Below are positions 27,312-36,438 of a stretch of DNA of 64,000 bases, piece by piece. This DNA is from Desulfuromonas sp. KJ2020 (lineage in GTDB: Bacteria; Desulfobacterota; Desulfuromonadia; Desulfuromonadales; SZUA-540): assembly GCF_024197615.1 (NCBI RefSeq), contig NZ_JAKUKE010000002.1:61001-125000 (forward strand), written 5' to 3'. The position numbers and the translations under genes were made by a program. The notes under the pieces were generated by a model. It did no database searches. It was given only the letters and a program-made list of their open reading frames with translations, and had not been told where the DNA came from. Position 1 is the stretch's first letter; each line of letters starts with the position of its first letter.

Positions 27312-29216
27312 TTATTCGCCGGCGCTGACCCCTTCGGCCATGAGTTTCGACAGAGCCCGCGCAAAAGCGACGGGATCGCGGGGCTTGTCCCCTTCGAGCA
27401 ACAGGGCTTGATCGTAGAGCAGCCCCACGTACTCCTTGAGCTGGGCACTACTGCGGTCGGCGGCAAAGAGCTGTTTCATGCGGGCAATCAGCTCGTGGCC
27501 GGGATTGACTTCCAGCACCCGCTGGCCTTTGGGGACTTCCTGCCCCATGGCCTCAAACATCTTGACCATCTTCGGATCGAGATCGTGCTCGCCAGCCACC
27601 AGGCAGACGGCCGAATCCTTGAGGCGACCGGAGATACGCACTTCCGAGACCAGGTCCTTGAGCTCTTCCTTCATGAGTTCAAGCAGGTCGCCGTACTCTT
27701 TTTTCTTCTCTTCCTTCTGGCTGTCGCCCAGGTCGAGATCTCCCTTGATGGCCGACTGGAATTCTTTTTCCTTATAGGCGCCGAGACCGGAGATGATGAT
27801 GTCATCGAAGTCGTCGGTCATGATGAGCACCTCGATCCCCTTCTCCTTGAAGACTTCCAGATAGGGCGAGGCTTCGGCGCTGGCGCGGTCGGCACCGGTA
27901 ATGTAGTAAATCTCTTTCTGGTCGGCGGGCATACGCTCGACGTATTCGGCCAAGGTGATCTTCTGACCGGGTTCGGTCTTGGTCGATTCGAAGAGCAGCA
28001 GATCGGCGATGGTCTCGCGGCGCTCGAAATCGTGATGGATGCCTTCCTTGAGGATGCGACCGAACTGCTCGTAGAACTGCTCGTAGGCCTTGATATCCTC
28101 TTTTTTCATCTCCGCCAGAGTGTCGAGCACCTTCTTGGTCAGGCTCTTTTTGATAACGGTGACGATTCGGTTGTCCTGCAGAATCTCACGGCTGACATTG
28201 AGGGGCAGGTCGGAGGACTCCACCACCCCCTTGACGAAACGCAGGTAGGTGGGGAGCATCGCCTCGCAGTGATCCATGATCTGCACCCGGCGCACATAGA
28301 GGGTCGGGCCGACCTTGTAATCCTGGTAGAAGATGTCGAAGGGGCGCTTGCTCGGCAGATAGAGCAGGGCCGAAAACTCCGTGGTCCCCTCGGCGCGGTA
28401 GTGAATCACCCGGGCCGGGTCGGTGAAATCGTGGGAGATGTGCTTGTAGAACTCGTTGTACTCCTCGGTGCTGATATCGGTCTTGTCCTTGAGCCAGATC
28501 GCCTTGCGCGAGTTGAGGGTCTCTTCCTTTGTCTCGCTGACGGTCTTCTCCTTGTCGTCGGGATCGGGCTGGGAACGGGTCACGTCCATGACCACCGGAT
28601 ACTCGATGAAGTCCGAGTACTGCTTGACGATCTTGCGCAGCTCCCACTCTTCCAGATATTCCCGGGCGTCTTCCTTGAGACTGAGGATGACATCTGTGCC
28701 CTTGGTTGCCTTCTGGGCATCATCAAGGGTGTAGGTGCCGTCAGCATTGGACTCCCACTTGACGGCGTGGGCGGGGTCGGTGCCGGCCTTGCGGGTCATC
28801 ACGGTGACCTTGTCGGCCACCATGAAGGCCGAATAGAAGCCGACGCCGAACTGGCCGATGAGCTCGGGGTTATCCTTGACCTCGCGGCTTTCCAGCAGCT
28901 TCATGAACTCCTTGGTACCCGAGTGAGCGATGGTGCCCAGAGCCTCCACCGCCTCGTCGCGGGTCATACCAATGCCATTATCACGTACGGTGAGGGTGCC
29001 GGCCTCTTTGTCGGGGATGAGCTGAATCTTCCAGCCCTCGCCCCCTTCGGCCAGGGAGGCGTCAGTGAGGGCTTCGTAGCGGGCCTTGTCGATCGCATCG
29101 GAAGCGTTGGAGATGAGTTCGCGCAGGAAAATTTCCCGATGGGAATAAAGAGAGTGGATCATCAGGTCGAGGATCTTGTTCACCTCGGCCTTGAATTCAT
29201 GCTTGTTGGACGTCAT
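27312..29216 (-). CDS. htpG: Chaperone HtpG (Hsp90)
   Basis: The 634-residue protein is a full-length Hsp90: an N-terminal GHKL ATPase with NASDAIDK, DNGIGMT and GQFGVGFYS, a middle domain with the catalytic Arg in PLNVSRE, and a C-terminal dimerisation domain. It is an ATP-driven cytosolic chaperone. The start at 29216 was chosen because AGGAGG lies ten bases before it and MTSNKHEFKAEV is the family N-terminus. A strong sigma-70-like promoter is 47 bases further upstream. Confidence 0.97.
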   Translation of the reverse strand: MTSNKHEFKAEVNKILDLMIHSLYSHREIFLRELISNASDAIDKARYEALTDASLAEGGEGWKIQLIPDKEAGTLTVRDNGIGMTRDEAVEALGTIAHSGTKEFMKLLESREVKDNPELIGQFGVGFYSAFMVADKVTVMTRKAGTDPAHAVKWESNADGTYTLDDAQKATKGTDVILSLKEDAREYLEEWELRKIVKQYSDFIEYPVVMDVTRSQPDPDDKEKTVSETKEETLNSRKAIWLKDKTDISTEEYNEFYKHISHDFTDPARVIHYRAEGTTEFSALLYLPSKRPFDIFYQDYKVGPTLYVRRVQIMDHCEAMLPTYLRFVKGVVESSDLPLNVSREILQDNRIVTVIKKSLTKKVLDTLAEMKKEDIKAYEQFYEQFGRILKEGIHHDFERRETIADLLLFESTKTEPGQKITLAEYVERMPADQKEIYYITGADRASAEASPYLEVFKEKGIEVLIMTDDFDDIIISGLGAYKEKEFQSAIKGDLDLGDSQKEEKKKEYGDLLELMKEELKDLVSEVRISGRLKDSAVCLVAGEHDLDPKMVKMFEAMGQEVPKGQRVLEVNPGHELIARMKQLFAADRSSAQLKEYVGLLYDQALLLEGDKPRDPVAFARALSKLMAEGVSAGE

Positions 29217-29262
29217 GGTTCGCGTACCTCCTGATATTTTTGGCATTCCGGTTAACGCACAG

Positions 29263-29291
29263 AAGATAAGCACCTGGAGGTCGGATGTCAA
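29263..29291 (-). promoter_or_regulatory. htpG promoter
   Basis: On the minus strand TTGACA (29291-29286) and TATCTT (29268-29263) are spaced by 17 bases. No sigma-32-type or CIRCE heat-shock element was found nearby. Confidence 0.65.
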
Positions 29292-29329
29292 CCCGGCCGA
29301 CTTTTTTCAGCGGAACAGGGCGGCTCGGC

Positions 29330-30571
29330 TCAGTCGGCGGCGGCGCTGGTGCCGGCCAGAAAGCCCGTCGACCAGCATTCCTGCAGGTTATAGCCGCCGG
29401 TCGGGGCGTGCAGGTCGATCACTTCGCCGGCAAAGAAAAGATTGGGCACCTTTTTCGAACGCATGGTGCGCATGTCGATATCGCCAAGCGACACCCCCCC
29501 GGCCGTGATAATGGCTTTGGCAAAGCCTTCGCAGCCGCTGACGTGCAGAGTCAAGGCCTTGAAAAGCCCCAGTAGAGTCTGACGCTCCTGCCGGGTTATG
29601 CTGTGGCATTTTTTTTGGGGATCGATGCCGCTGAGGCGCAGAAAGAGCGGGATCATGTCCCTGGGCAACAGAGCGCCGAGGCTGTTGCCGAAATCCCGGT
29701 TGCTGTGCTCGGCCAGTTCGCGCTGCAGACGGCCGTCGAAAGTTTGTGCGTCGACGGCGGGTTTCAGGTCGAGGTTCAGGGTCACCTCCCCCTTTTTCAG
29801 GGCATCCCGGATGGCGCTGCTCATGTCGAGGACGATGGGGCCGCCGATGCCGCCACGGGTAAAAAAAGCCTCACCAAAACGCTCCTCGAAGGGCTTGCCA
29901 TCCAGGCAGGCGGTAATTCTGACGTTTTTGAGGTTGAAGTCCATCACCTCCGCCGTCCACGCCTCCCGTAGCCGGACGGCCACCAGAGCGGGCTCAGGTG
30001 TGACCACCCGGTGACCGCAGCGGGCGGCCCAATCGTAGCCGTCACCCGTGCAACCGGTTTCGGGGTAAGAGAGCCCGCCGGTAGCGACGATAAAGCGGTC
30101 GGCGGCAAAACGGCCCCTTGAGGTTTGCACGGCGCCGAGGCGGTCGCCCTCCATGGCGAGGTCTTTGACCTCGCAGCCCGTCAGCAACTCGACGCCGGCC
30201 TCGGCCACAAACTTCTCCAGCACCCGGTTCACGTCGCCAGCATCCCCCTGCGCGGGAAAGACGCGCCCGCCCCGCTCAACTTTCAGCGGCACCCCCCGCT
30301 CTTCGAAAAATCGCATCACGTCCGCCACGCCAAAGGCATAGAGAGCGGTGAGCAAAGCCTTGCCATTTTTGCCGAAGGGCGCGATGAATTTACGTGGGTC
30401 GGCCTCGCTGTTGGTCAAGTTGCAACGCCCTTTGCCGGTGATGAGGATCTTGGCGCCGCAGCGCCGGTTTTTTTCCAGCAGCAGGACCTTGGCCCCTTTC
30501 AGGGCAGCAAAGCCGGCAGCGAACATACCGGCGGCGCCGGCGCCGATAACGATGACATCATAGGATTTCAT
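29330..30571 (-). CDS. HI0933/YhiN-family FAD-dependent oxidoreductase
   Basis: The 413-residue flavoprotein has an N-terminal FAD-binding motif (VIGAGAAGMFAAG), the family motif GAKILITGKGRCNLTN near residue 38, and a C-terminal ATP/GTP-like glycine motif ending in GGYNLQECWSTG. HI0933-family proteins are widespread putative flavin oxidoreductases or dehydrogenases with no firm substrate. Length and motifs are normal. It starts its own minus-strand transcript downstream of the macrodomain gene. Confidence 0.9.
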   Translation of the reverse strand: MKSYDVIVIGAGAAGMFAAGFAALKGAKVLLLEKNRRCGAKILITGKGRCNLTNSEADPRKFIAPFGKNGKALLTALYAFGVADVMRFFEERGVPLKVERGGRVFPAQGDAGDVNRVLEKFVAEAGVELLTGCEVKDLAMEGDRLGAVQTSRGRFAADRFIVATGGLSYPETGCTGDGYDWAARCGHRVVTPEPALVAVRLREAWTAEVMDFNLKNVRITACLDGKPFEERFGEAFFTRGGIGGPIVLDMSSAIRDALKKGEVTLNLDLKPAVDAQTFDGRLQRELAEHSNRDFGNSLGALLPRDMIPLFLRLSGIDPQKKCHSITRQERQTLLGLFKALTLHVSGCEGFAKAIITAGGVSLGDIDMRTMRSKKVPNLFFAGEVIDLHAPTGGYNLQECWSTGFLAGTSAAAD

Positions 30572-30607
30572 GAAAGACGTTTTCTGCCTGACAGGGCGTA
30601 ATTGAAT

Positions 30608-31129
30608 TCAGGAATCCTGCTTCGCCAGCAGGCCTTCATAGATGACGGCATCGGCCGCCGAAAAACAGACGAAATACACCTGGCGCACCGTCCGCGCCGC
30701 GGCCAGACTCTGCCGCACCGTCTCCACGGCAATGCGGCTGGCGCGTTCGATGGGGAAGCGGTAAACCCCCGTACTGATGGCCGGGAAGGCCACCGAAGTC
30801 AAGCCCTTCTCCTCGGCCAGACGCAGGCTGTTGCGGTAGCAGGCGGCCAGCAGCTCGTCCTCCCCCCGGTCGCCGCCATGCCAGACGGGGCCAACTGTAT
30901 GAATCACGTAGCGAGCCGGCAGCCGATAGCCGCCGGTGATACGCGCCTCCCCCGTCGGACAGCCGCCGAGGGTGCGGCATTCCTCCAGCAGCTGCGGCCC
31001 GGCGGCGCGATGAATGGCGCCATCGACGCCCCCGCCCCCGAGCAGAGAGGAATTGGCCGCGTTGACAATGGCGTCAACCTCCAGCCGGGTAATATCCCCC
31101 TGTACCACGTTCATGGACGATTTTTTCAT
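30608..31129 (-). CDS. Macrodomain O-acetyl-ADP-ribose deacetylase (YmdB-like)
   Basis: The 173-residue protein is a single macrodomain with the MacroD/YmdB motifs: [19 protein letters not shown] with the catalytic Asn, [14 protein letters not shown], and the phosphate loop [12 protein letters not shown]. It would hydrolyse O-acetyl-ADP-ribose or remove ADP-ribose from glutamate or aspartate. The start was set at 31129 by AGGAGG five bases upstream; the longer frame has no ribosome site. Confidence 0.92.
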   Translation of the reverse strand: MKKSSMNVVQGDITRLEVDAIVNAANSSLLGGGGVDGAIHRAAGPQLLEECRTLGGCPTGEARITGGYRLPARYVIHTVGPVWHGGDRGEDELLAACYRNSLRLAEEKGLTSVAFPAISTGVYRFPIERASRIAVETVRQSLAAARTVRQVYFVCFSAADAVIYEGLLAKQDS

Positions 31130-31238
31130 CCGTCGCCTCCTGTTCTTCGCCCTGCAGGTGTTCGATGGTAAAACGAATTTTAATACTACCTCATTTGCGG
31201 ACAAACCGAAATCAGGAAATCCTGGAGAGGCAAGACGG

Positions 31239-31271
31239 CAAAGGCCCCAGCACAACCGGGTGCCGAGGCCT
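31239..31271 (-). terminator. Probable terminator behind tRNA-Arg
   Basis: On the minus strand AAGGCC...GCAC pairs with GTGC...GGCCTTT with an internal mismatch, ending in a short T run. It is the only hairpin close behind the tRNA. Confidence 0.5.
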
Positions 31272-31280
31272 TGTTATCCG

Positions 31281-31357
31281 TGGCGCGCCGCGGAGGATTC
31301 GAACCCCCGACCCTCTGATCCGAAGTCAGATGCTCTATCCAGCTGAGCTAGCGACGC
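31281..31357 (-). tRNA. tRNA-Arg, anticodon TCG
   Basis: The 77-nt minus-strand gene folds as a full cloverleaf: acceptor GCGTCGC with GCGGCGC (one G-U pair), D-arm with AGCTCAGCTGGATAGAGC, anticodon loop CTTCGGA giving TCG, and T-arm GGGGGTTCGAATCCTCC. The CCA end is encoded (TGG at 31281-31283 on the plus strand). It stands alone between the porin terminator and the macrodomain gene. Confidence 0.97.
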
Positions 31358-31398
31358 GTGGTCTAACTGTGCCAAAAAGCACAAGGATTGTCCAACCA

Positions 31399-31433
31399 AA
31401 AAAAATGCCGCCCCCTCATAAAAGGGGGGCGGC
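31399..31433 (-). terminator. Strong terminator of the glnK-amtB-porin operon
   Basis: On the minus strand GCCGCCCCC (31433-31425) pairs with GGGGGCGGC (31415-31407), followed by a run of nine T residues. Confidence 0.92.
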
Positions 31434-31471
31434 CATCATCAGGAGACACGCAGGACAGGACCTGCGGCTGC

Positions 31472-32200
31472 TTAAAAGGCGAAGGTCACGCTCAGGCTGC
31501 TGACCATCTCGCTGTCCAGATTCGCCCTGGCTTCATCACTGATCCCTTCAGAGAACAGAGTGGAGGCATCCAGACTGACTTGGTCGCTCAGGGCATAACT
31601 GAGTCCGGCGCTGAGCTCATAGTTGTGCCAATCGCTGTAGTCGCCCGTGGAATAGTCGCTGCCGTCATTGTAGCTGACCAGGGCACCGAGGCTCAGACCC
31701 AGTTCATCCGTGAGCGCAAAATCGTGACCGATGCTGGCGGCGAAAAAGAGACCATTGTCATCGGCTTCGTCGTAATCCCAGTAAACGGTCAGGGCGGGTG
31801 ACAGCAGGGTGTTGAGTCCGGCGCCCACGTAGAATTCCGCCGTATCATTGATATTGTCCAGGGCATAGAAGATGTGGCCGACGCTCATGGAGAGCAGCTC
31901 GTTAATATCGAAGGAGTAGTCGAGGGTGGTGTCGGTTTCCGTCGCTTCACCCGAGCGCCAGTCGGCATCGGAGTTCAGCTGGATATTGCTCCAGTAGCTG
32001 AGAGTAAAACCATTGGCGCTGACATCGACCCCGCCCTGCAGCACGGCCTTGCTGCCGCTGAGATTCCAGCCGCGCCACAGATACTTGTCGGCGACTCCGA
32101 CATACGCGTCACCTTCCACTTCGATAGCGGCCGTGGCGACAGAAAAGGTTGAAAAGACGACAGCCATGCTCATAAACATTCCGATTGCCAACTTCTTCAT
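31472..32200 (-). CDS. TorF/Gcw_chp-family outer-membrane beta-barrel protein
   Basis: The 242-residue protein has a signal peptide (to about residue 24), alternating amphipathic beta strands rich in Asp, Ser, Tyr and Gly, and a C-terminal strand ending in Phe (SLSVTFAF), typical of outer-membrane barrels. The YVGVADKYLWRGW start of the mature protein is the family hallmark. Members of this family are often next to ammonium-transport genes, and here it follows glnK and amtB in the same direction with a strong terminator behind, so a role in ammonium or small-solute entry is likely. AGGAG precedes the ATG. Confidence 0.82.
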   Translation of the reverse strand: MKKLAIGMFMSMAVVFSTFSVATAAIEVEGDAYVGVADKYLWRGWNLSGSKAVLQGGVDVSANGFTLSYWSNIQLNSDADWRSGEATETDTTLDYSFDINELLSMSVGHIFYALDNINDTAEFYVGAGLNTLLSPALTVYWDYDEADDNGLFFAASIGHDFALTDELGLSLGALVSYNDGSDYSTGDYSDWHNYELSAGLSYALSDQVSLDASTLFSEGISDEARANLDSEMVSSLSVTFAF

Positions 32201-32230
32201 GATGGGGTGCTCCTTTGTGTGGGGTGGGGT

Positions 32231-32257
32231 GGTTCCGGGAGATCACCTCCCGGAACC
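32231..32257 (-). other. Intercistronic hairpin between amtB and the porin gene
   Basis: GGTTCCGGGAG and CTCCCGGAACC form a perfect 11-bp stem with a 5-nt loop and no T tract. It may stabilise or process the mRNA so that amtB and the porin are expressed differently, or act as a weak terminator. Confidence 0.55.
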
Positions 32258-32281
32258 TCAGTCAATATCCTTAACTTGATT

Positions 32282-33598
32282 TCAGCGAAGCATCTGGGAA
32301 CCGCGACCGAACTCAGGATAGGCCTCCAGACCCAGTTCGGCCTGGTCACAACCCTGATGTTCTTCTTCTTCCGAGACCCGCAGACCGATGGTGAATTTGA
32401 TGAGCAGCCAGACGATGGTACTGGCGATTACCACGAAGGCCCCGATGGCGGCTACACCGATCAACTGGGTCAGAAAACTTGTTTCACTGTTGGAGATGGG
32501 TACCGCCAGGGTTCCCCAGATGCCGCCGACCAGGTGAACCGAGAGGGCACCGACCACGTCATCGATCTTGAACTTGTCGAAGAAAGGTACCGCCAGCACC
32601 ACCAGAATGCCGCCGACGCCGCCGATGAGCAGGGCCAGACCGGGAGAAGGAGTCGCCGGGCCGGCGGTAATGCTGACCAGACCCGCCAGCGCGCCGTTGA
32701 GAGCCATGGTCAGGTCGACCTTCTTGTAAAGCACCTGAACCATAAGCATGGCGGCAATCATGCCGGCGGCGGCCGCCAGATTGGTGTTGATGTAGACGTT
32801 GGACTGCTCGATGGCCGAGCCGGCCGAGCCCAGTGCCAGGGCGGAGCCGCCGTTGAAGCCAAACCATCCCATCCAGAGGATGAAGGTACCCAGGGTGGCC
32901 AGAGTCAGGTTGGAACCGGGGATGGGATTGATGCTGCCATCGGCGCGATACTTGCCTTTACGAGCCCCGAGGATGATGGCCCCGGTCAGGGCGGCCCAGC
33001 CGCCGACGGAGTGAACCAGCGTCGAGCCGGCATAGTCCGAGAAACCCATTTCAGCCAACCAGCCGCCGCCCCAGACCCAGGAGCCCTGGATGGGATAGAT
33101 GAGGCCGGTAAGAACCGCGCAGAAAACCAGGAAAGACCAGAGCTTGATGCGCTCGGCCACGCAGCCCGAAACGACCGAACAGGCGGCGCCGCAGAACACC
33201 ATCTGAAAGAACCAGTCGGAACCGGCGGCGTAGCCGGCCGAGTAGTCGCCGGCTAAAGCAGCGGCGTCGTCAGCACCCCATGGACCGAAGCTGCCGATCC
33301 AGCCGCCGTCGACCCCGGCGTACATGAGATTGTAGCCCATCAGGTAAAAGAGGATGCCGGCGATGCCGAAGAGGGAGATATTCTTCAGACAGATGGTGGC
33401 TACGTTCTTGGTGCGCACCAGACCCGCTTCCAGCATGGCGAAGCCGGCGGCCATCCACATCACCAGCACGCCGCTGATGAGAAAGGAGAAGGTATTGAGG
33501 ATGTAGGCTATTTCGGTGACGGGGGCTTCTTCGGCCAAAGCCAGTGCTGGCATTCCCCCAACCAGCGCAGCCGCTATCAATAGAATCTGTTTTTTCAT
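32282..33598 (-). CDS. amtB: Ammonium transporter AmtB
   Basis: The 438-residue protein has a signal-like N-terminus (MKKQILLIAA to ALAEE), as in many AmtB proteins, then eleven membrane helices with the Amt motifs VLVMWMAAGFAMLEAGLVR, VHSVGGWAALTGAI (pore His) and the VHLVGGIWGTL segment (second pore His). It conducts ammonium across the inner membrane and is plugged by GlnK. The start at 33598 is supported by GGAGA eight bases upstream. It follows glnK by 44 bases in one operon. Confidence 0.97.
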   Translation of the reverse strand: MKKQILLIAAALVGGMPALALAEEAPVTEIAYILNTFSFLISGVLVMWMAAGFAMLEAGLVRTKNVATICLKNISLFGIAGILFYLMGYNLMYAGVDGGWIGSFGPWGADDAAALAGDYSAGYAAGSDWFFQMVFCGAACSVVSGCVAERIKLWSFLVFCAVLTGLIYPIQGSWVWGGGWLAEMGFSDYAGSTLVHSVGGWAALTGAIILGARKGKYRADGSINPIPGSNLTLATLGTFILWMGWFGFNGGSALALGSAGSAIEQSNVYINTNLAAAAGMIAAMLMVQVLYKKVDLTMALNGALAGLVSITAGPATPSPGLALLIGGVGGILVVLAVPFFDKFKIDDVVGALSVHLVGGIWGTLAVPISNSETSFLTQLIGVAAIGAFVVIASTIVWLLIKFTIGLRVSEEEEHQGCDQAELGLEAYPEFGRGSQMLR

Positions 33599-33642
33599 GG
33601 CAAAGTCTCCTGTTGGAAATATTCGTGTTGGCGTCATGTTTT

Positions 33643-34281
<639 letters not shown>

Positions 34282-34307
34282 TTAAATAATCAGCAGCAGC
34301 CGAGTCC

Positions 34308-35846
34308 CTAGCGAGAGGGAAGCGTCACGGTAAAGGTTGTCCCCTGACCCGGCTCGCTTGCAACGGCCAGGCGTCCTTTGTGCTCCAGCAGAATATTGCG
34401 GCAGATGTAAAGGCCGAGCCCGGAGCCTTCCCCCTCTTTCTTCGTGGTAAAAAAAGGCTCGAAGATGCGTTCCTGCACCGATGGGGGGATGCCGGGCCCT
34501 GTATCCTGGACAAGAATCTCCACTTCATCCTCCCCGTGCATCCGGGTCGTGATGGTCAAAGTCCCGACGCCCTCCATGGCCTGCACCGCATTCATGACCA
34601 GGTTGATCAGCACCTGTTTGAGCTTGTTGGGGTCCGCCTGAATCAGCGTCAGTTCACCGTAGGATTCGTCCAGGCGGATCATCTGACGCTGCATCTCGTG
34701 GCGCATCAAACGCAGGACATCCTGCACTACTTCGTTGACGTCCACCTGCCGCAGGCGCGTATCGCGGTCGCTGGAAAAAGAGAGAAGGCTGCCGGTGAGA
34801 GCGGCCAGCCGTTCCACTTCGCTCTCGACTCTTTCCACCATTTCCCGCTGAAAGGGCGACAGTCCCTCCTCTCGCCGAAGAAGCTGGGCTGCATAAGACA
34901 GGACCGCAAGTGGATTGTTGATTTCATGGGCGATACCGGCCGTGAGTCGCCCGATTTCGGCCAGCTTTTCGGACTGAATCGTCTGGTCGAGCAGGCGTTT
35001 GAACTCGGTGATATCCTCGACAATCACCACCACCCCCACGGTACGCTCACCTTCCTTCAGGGGGGCCAGCCGTCTCTTCTGAACCCGCAGCTGTCCAGCC
35101 TGGTTACGATGAATCAGGCGTAAGCGCTCAGGCTCTCCTCTTCGCAGCACGCGACGAAGCCGCGAACCGAACCCTTCTTCTTCGAGGGAGGGAAAAAGTT
35201 TGAAGACATCCTGCCCCATAGCCTGCTCCGCCGACAAGCCGCTCATCTCTTCCATCCGGCGGTTCCACGAGGTGATGCTTTTGTGCTCATCAACAGTGTA
35301 TATCCCAAGGTTGACGCTCTGGAGAATACGCCAATTGAACTGGTGCAGGTTCTGGTAGCGGCCGGACATTTCTTTCAGGCGAGCATAGAGCCGGGCGTTG
35401 TCGATGGCAATTGCCGCAAAGCTGGCCACCGTCATGAGGGGACCAATATCCTCCTCGGTGAAGGCCCCGGGACGATGACTCTCGACGCTGAAAACACCGA
35501 TGACCTTGTCCTTGACCAGCATGGGCGCCGCCAGTTCACTCCGGGCCCCCGAGATGCCGGGGATATACGATGGCAGCTCCCGGACATCTTCAACCAGCAC
35601 CGGCTTACCCTGCAGGGCCGCCTTGCCCATGACGCCCTGACCGAGATGAATCTGCTGACTGATGGCCTCTGCTGTGTAGCCGTAGGACGCCACGGTTTCG
35701 AGGACACCCCGCTCGAAATCAACCAGCCGGATGATCGCGTTCTGGTAGCAGAAAATTTCACGAGAAATGCGCAGCAGCCGATCGAGAAGCTCGTCAAGTT
35801 CCAGGGTGGAGGTCAGTTCCTGCCCGATATCCACCAGAGCTTTCAT
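34308..35846 (-). CDS. GAF-PAS sensor histidine kinase
   Basis: The cytosolic kinase has about 512 residues and no membrane segment. Order: GAF domain (about 15-165), PAS domain (about 180-295), HisKA with the phospho-His in GIAHEINNPLAVLSY, and the ATPase domain with the N box (NLVMNAVQAM), DTGPGIP and GSGLGLYI. The start at 35846 was chosen because AGGA stands seven bases before the ATG; an ATG 12 codons earlier lacks this. No response regulator is adjacent. Its position just upstream of glnK, and the ANTAR-type leader there, make it a candidate kinase for an unlinked ANTAR response regulator, as in the GnfK/GnfR arrangement known from Geobacter. Confidence 0.88.
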   Translation of the reverse strand: MKALVDIGQELTSTLELDELLDRLLRISREIFCYQNAIIRLVDFERGVLETVASYGYTAEAISQQIHLGQGVMGKAALQGKPVLVEDVRELPSYIPGISGARSELAAPMLVKDKVIGVFSVESHRPGAFTEEDIGPLMTVASFAAIAIDNARLYARLKEMSGRYQNLHQFNWRILQSVNLGIYTVDEHKSITSWNRRMEEMSGLSAEQAMGQDVFKLFPSLEEEGFGSRLRRVLRRGEPERLRLIHRNQAGQLRVQKRRLAPLKEGERTVGVVVIVEDITEFKRLLDQTIQSEKLAEIGRLTAGIAHEINNPLAVLSYAAQLLRREEGLSPFQREMVERVESEVERLAALTGSLLSFSSDRDTRLRQVDVNEVVQDVLRLMRHEMQRQMIRLDESYGELTLIQADPNKLKQVLINLVMNAVQAMEGVGTLTITTRMHGEDEVEILVQDTGPGIPPSVQERIFEPFFTTKKEGEGSGLGLYICRNILLEHKGRLAVASEPGQGTTFTVTLPSR

Positions 35847-36152
35847 CAACTTTTCCTGCTGTACGCCACTTCTGGATGCCATATTTGATACCCCGTCTAG
35901 GATGAGATGCTGGGACGCTGTCCAACCTGGTTACGCACAAGACATGCCAGCGAAGCTGCCTTTCCACTAGAACACAAAAACAGGCACTTGCAACGGACGC
36001 TTGCCATCCGCCCCCCCAATCTGCCCGGTTTTTCATCCCCGAATGACGCTTCCTTAGGCAACGAAAGACGGAATCCCTGCCTCGGCATTCCGTCCGGCAA
36101 CGGGGTGGCAGGCCCAAGTCAGGCTGAATTGATCATTTAAAAAACTTTTTCC
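35847..36152. other. Divergent spacer before the 6S-like RNA; no gene seen
   Basis: About 300 bases between the histidine kinase and the 6S-like RNA promoter. I see no credible coding frame, tRNA or long repeat. A weak TTGGAC on the minus strand could be part of a kinase promoter, but its -10 partner is poor. Confidence 0.5.
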
Positions 36153-36181
36153 TTGTTTGGCGGAATTCTTTTTTCTATACT
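36153..36181 (+). promoter_or_regulatory. Promoter of the 6S-like RNA
   Basis: TTGTTT (36153-36158) and TATACT (36176-36181) are spaced by 17 bases and place the start at about 36188, right at the closing stem of the RNA. Confidence 0.65.
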
Positions 36182-36187
36182 GAGAGC

Positions 36188-36388
36188 CAAATGATTGTGT
36201 GCTCTCTGCCCGTCAGGTGAGGTCAGAACGCCCAGGCGGAATAACGTTTTATCGGGATTTCTTCAGGGGCGCGGTGAGCCAGCCCATCTTTGAATGGGAC
36301 GCCTGATGTGCCTACAAGAAAGCCCACTTCGTCGGTACTCGCTGAGAGGCCGAACGATCCACGGACGGAGTGGAGAGCCACATCATAA
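36188..36388 (+). ncRNA. ssrS: Structured ~200-nt RNA, probable 6S RNA
   Basis: The transcript folds into one long interrupted hairpin. The closing stem pairs ATGA-TGTG-GCTCTC (36191-36206) with GAGAGC-CACA-TCAT (36373-36386), allowing single T bulges. Further in, CCGTC pairs with GACGG, GGG-AT-TTCTT with AAGAA-AG-CCC, GGCGC with GTGCC, and the tip is CCCAT-CTTTGA-ATGGG. Between the outer and inner stems is a large open region. Rod shape, central bubble, length near 190 nt, own promoter and own terminator are features of 6S RNA, the RNA polymerase inhibitor. Primary-sequence identity to known 6S RNAs was not checked. Confidence 0.65.
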
Positions 36389-36416
36389 AGCGCCGGCAGA
36401 GCCAGGCGCTTTTTCT
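36387..36416 (+). terminator. Intrinsic terminator of the 6S-like RNA
   Basis: AAAGCGCC-GGC, loop AGA, GCC-A-GGCGCTTT forms an almost continuous stem, followed by TTCTTTT. Confidence 0.85.
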
Positions 36417-36438
36417 TTTCCTCCAACCGCAGGTGCCC

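Noticed and set aside
27408..29234. Long plus-strand open frame opposite htpG
   Set aside because: It is the mirror frame of a strongly conserved Hsp90 gene and has no ribosome site or recognisable domain; similar long mirror frames exist opposite hflX, rlmKL, tex and amtB.
36370..36438. Upstream ATG extending the TraB protein by 23 residues
   Set aside because: It lies in the closing stem of the 6S-like RNA and before its terminator, and has no ribosome site.
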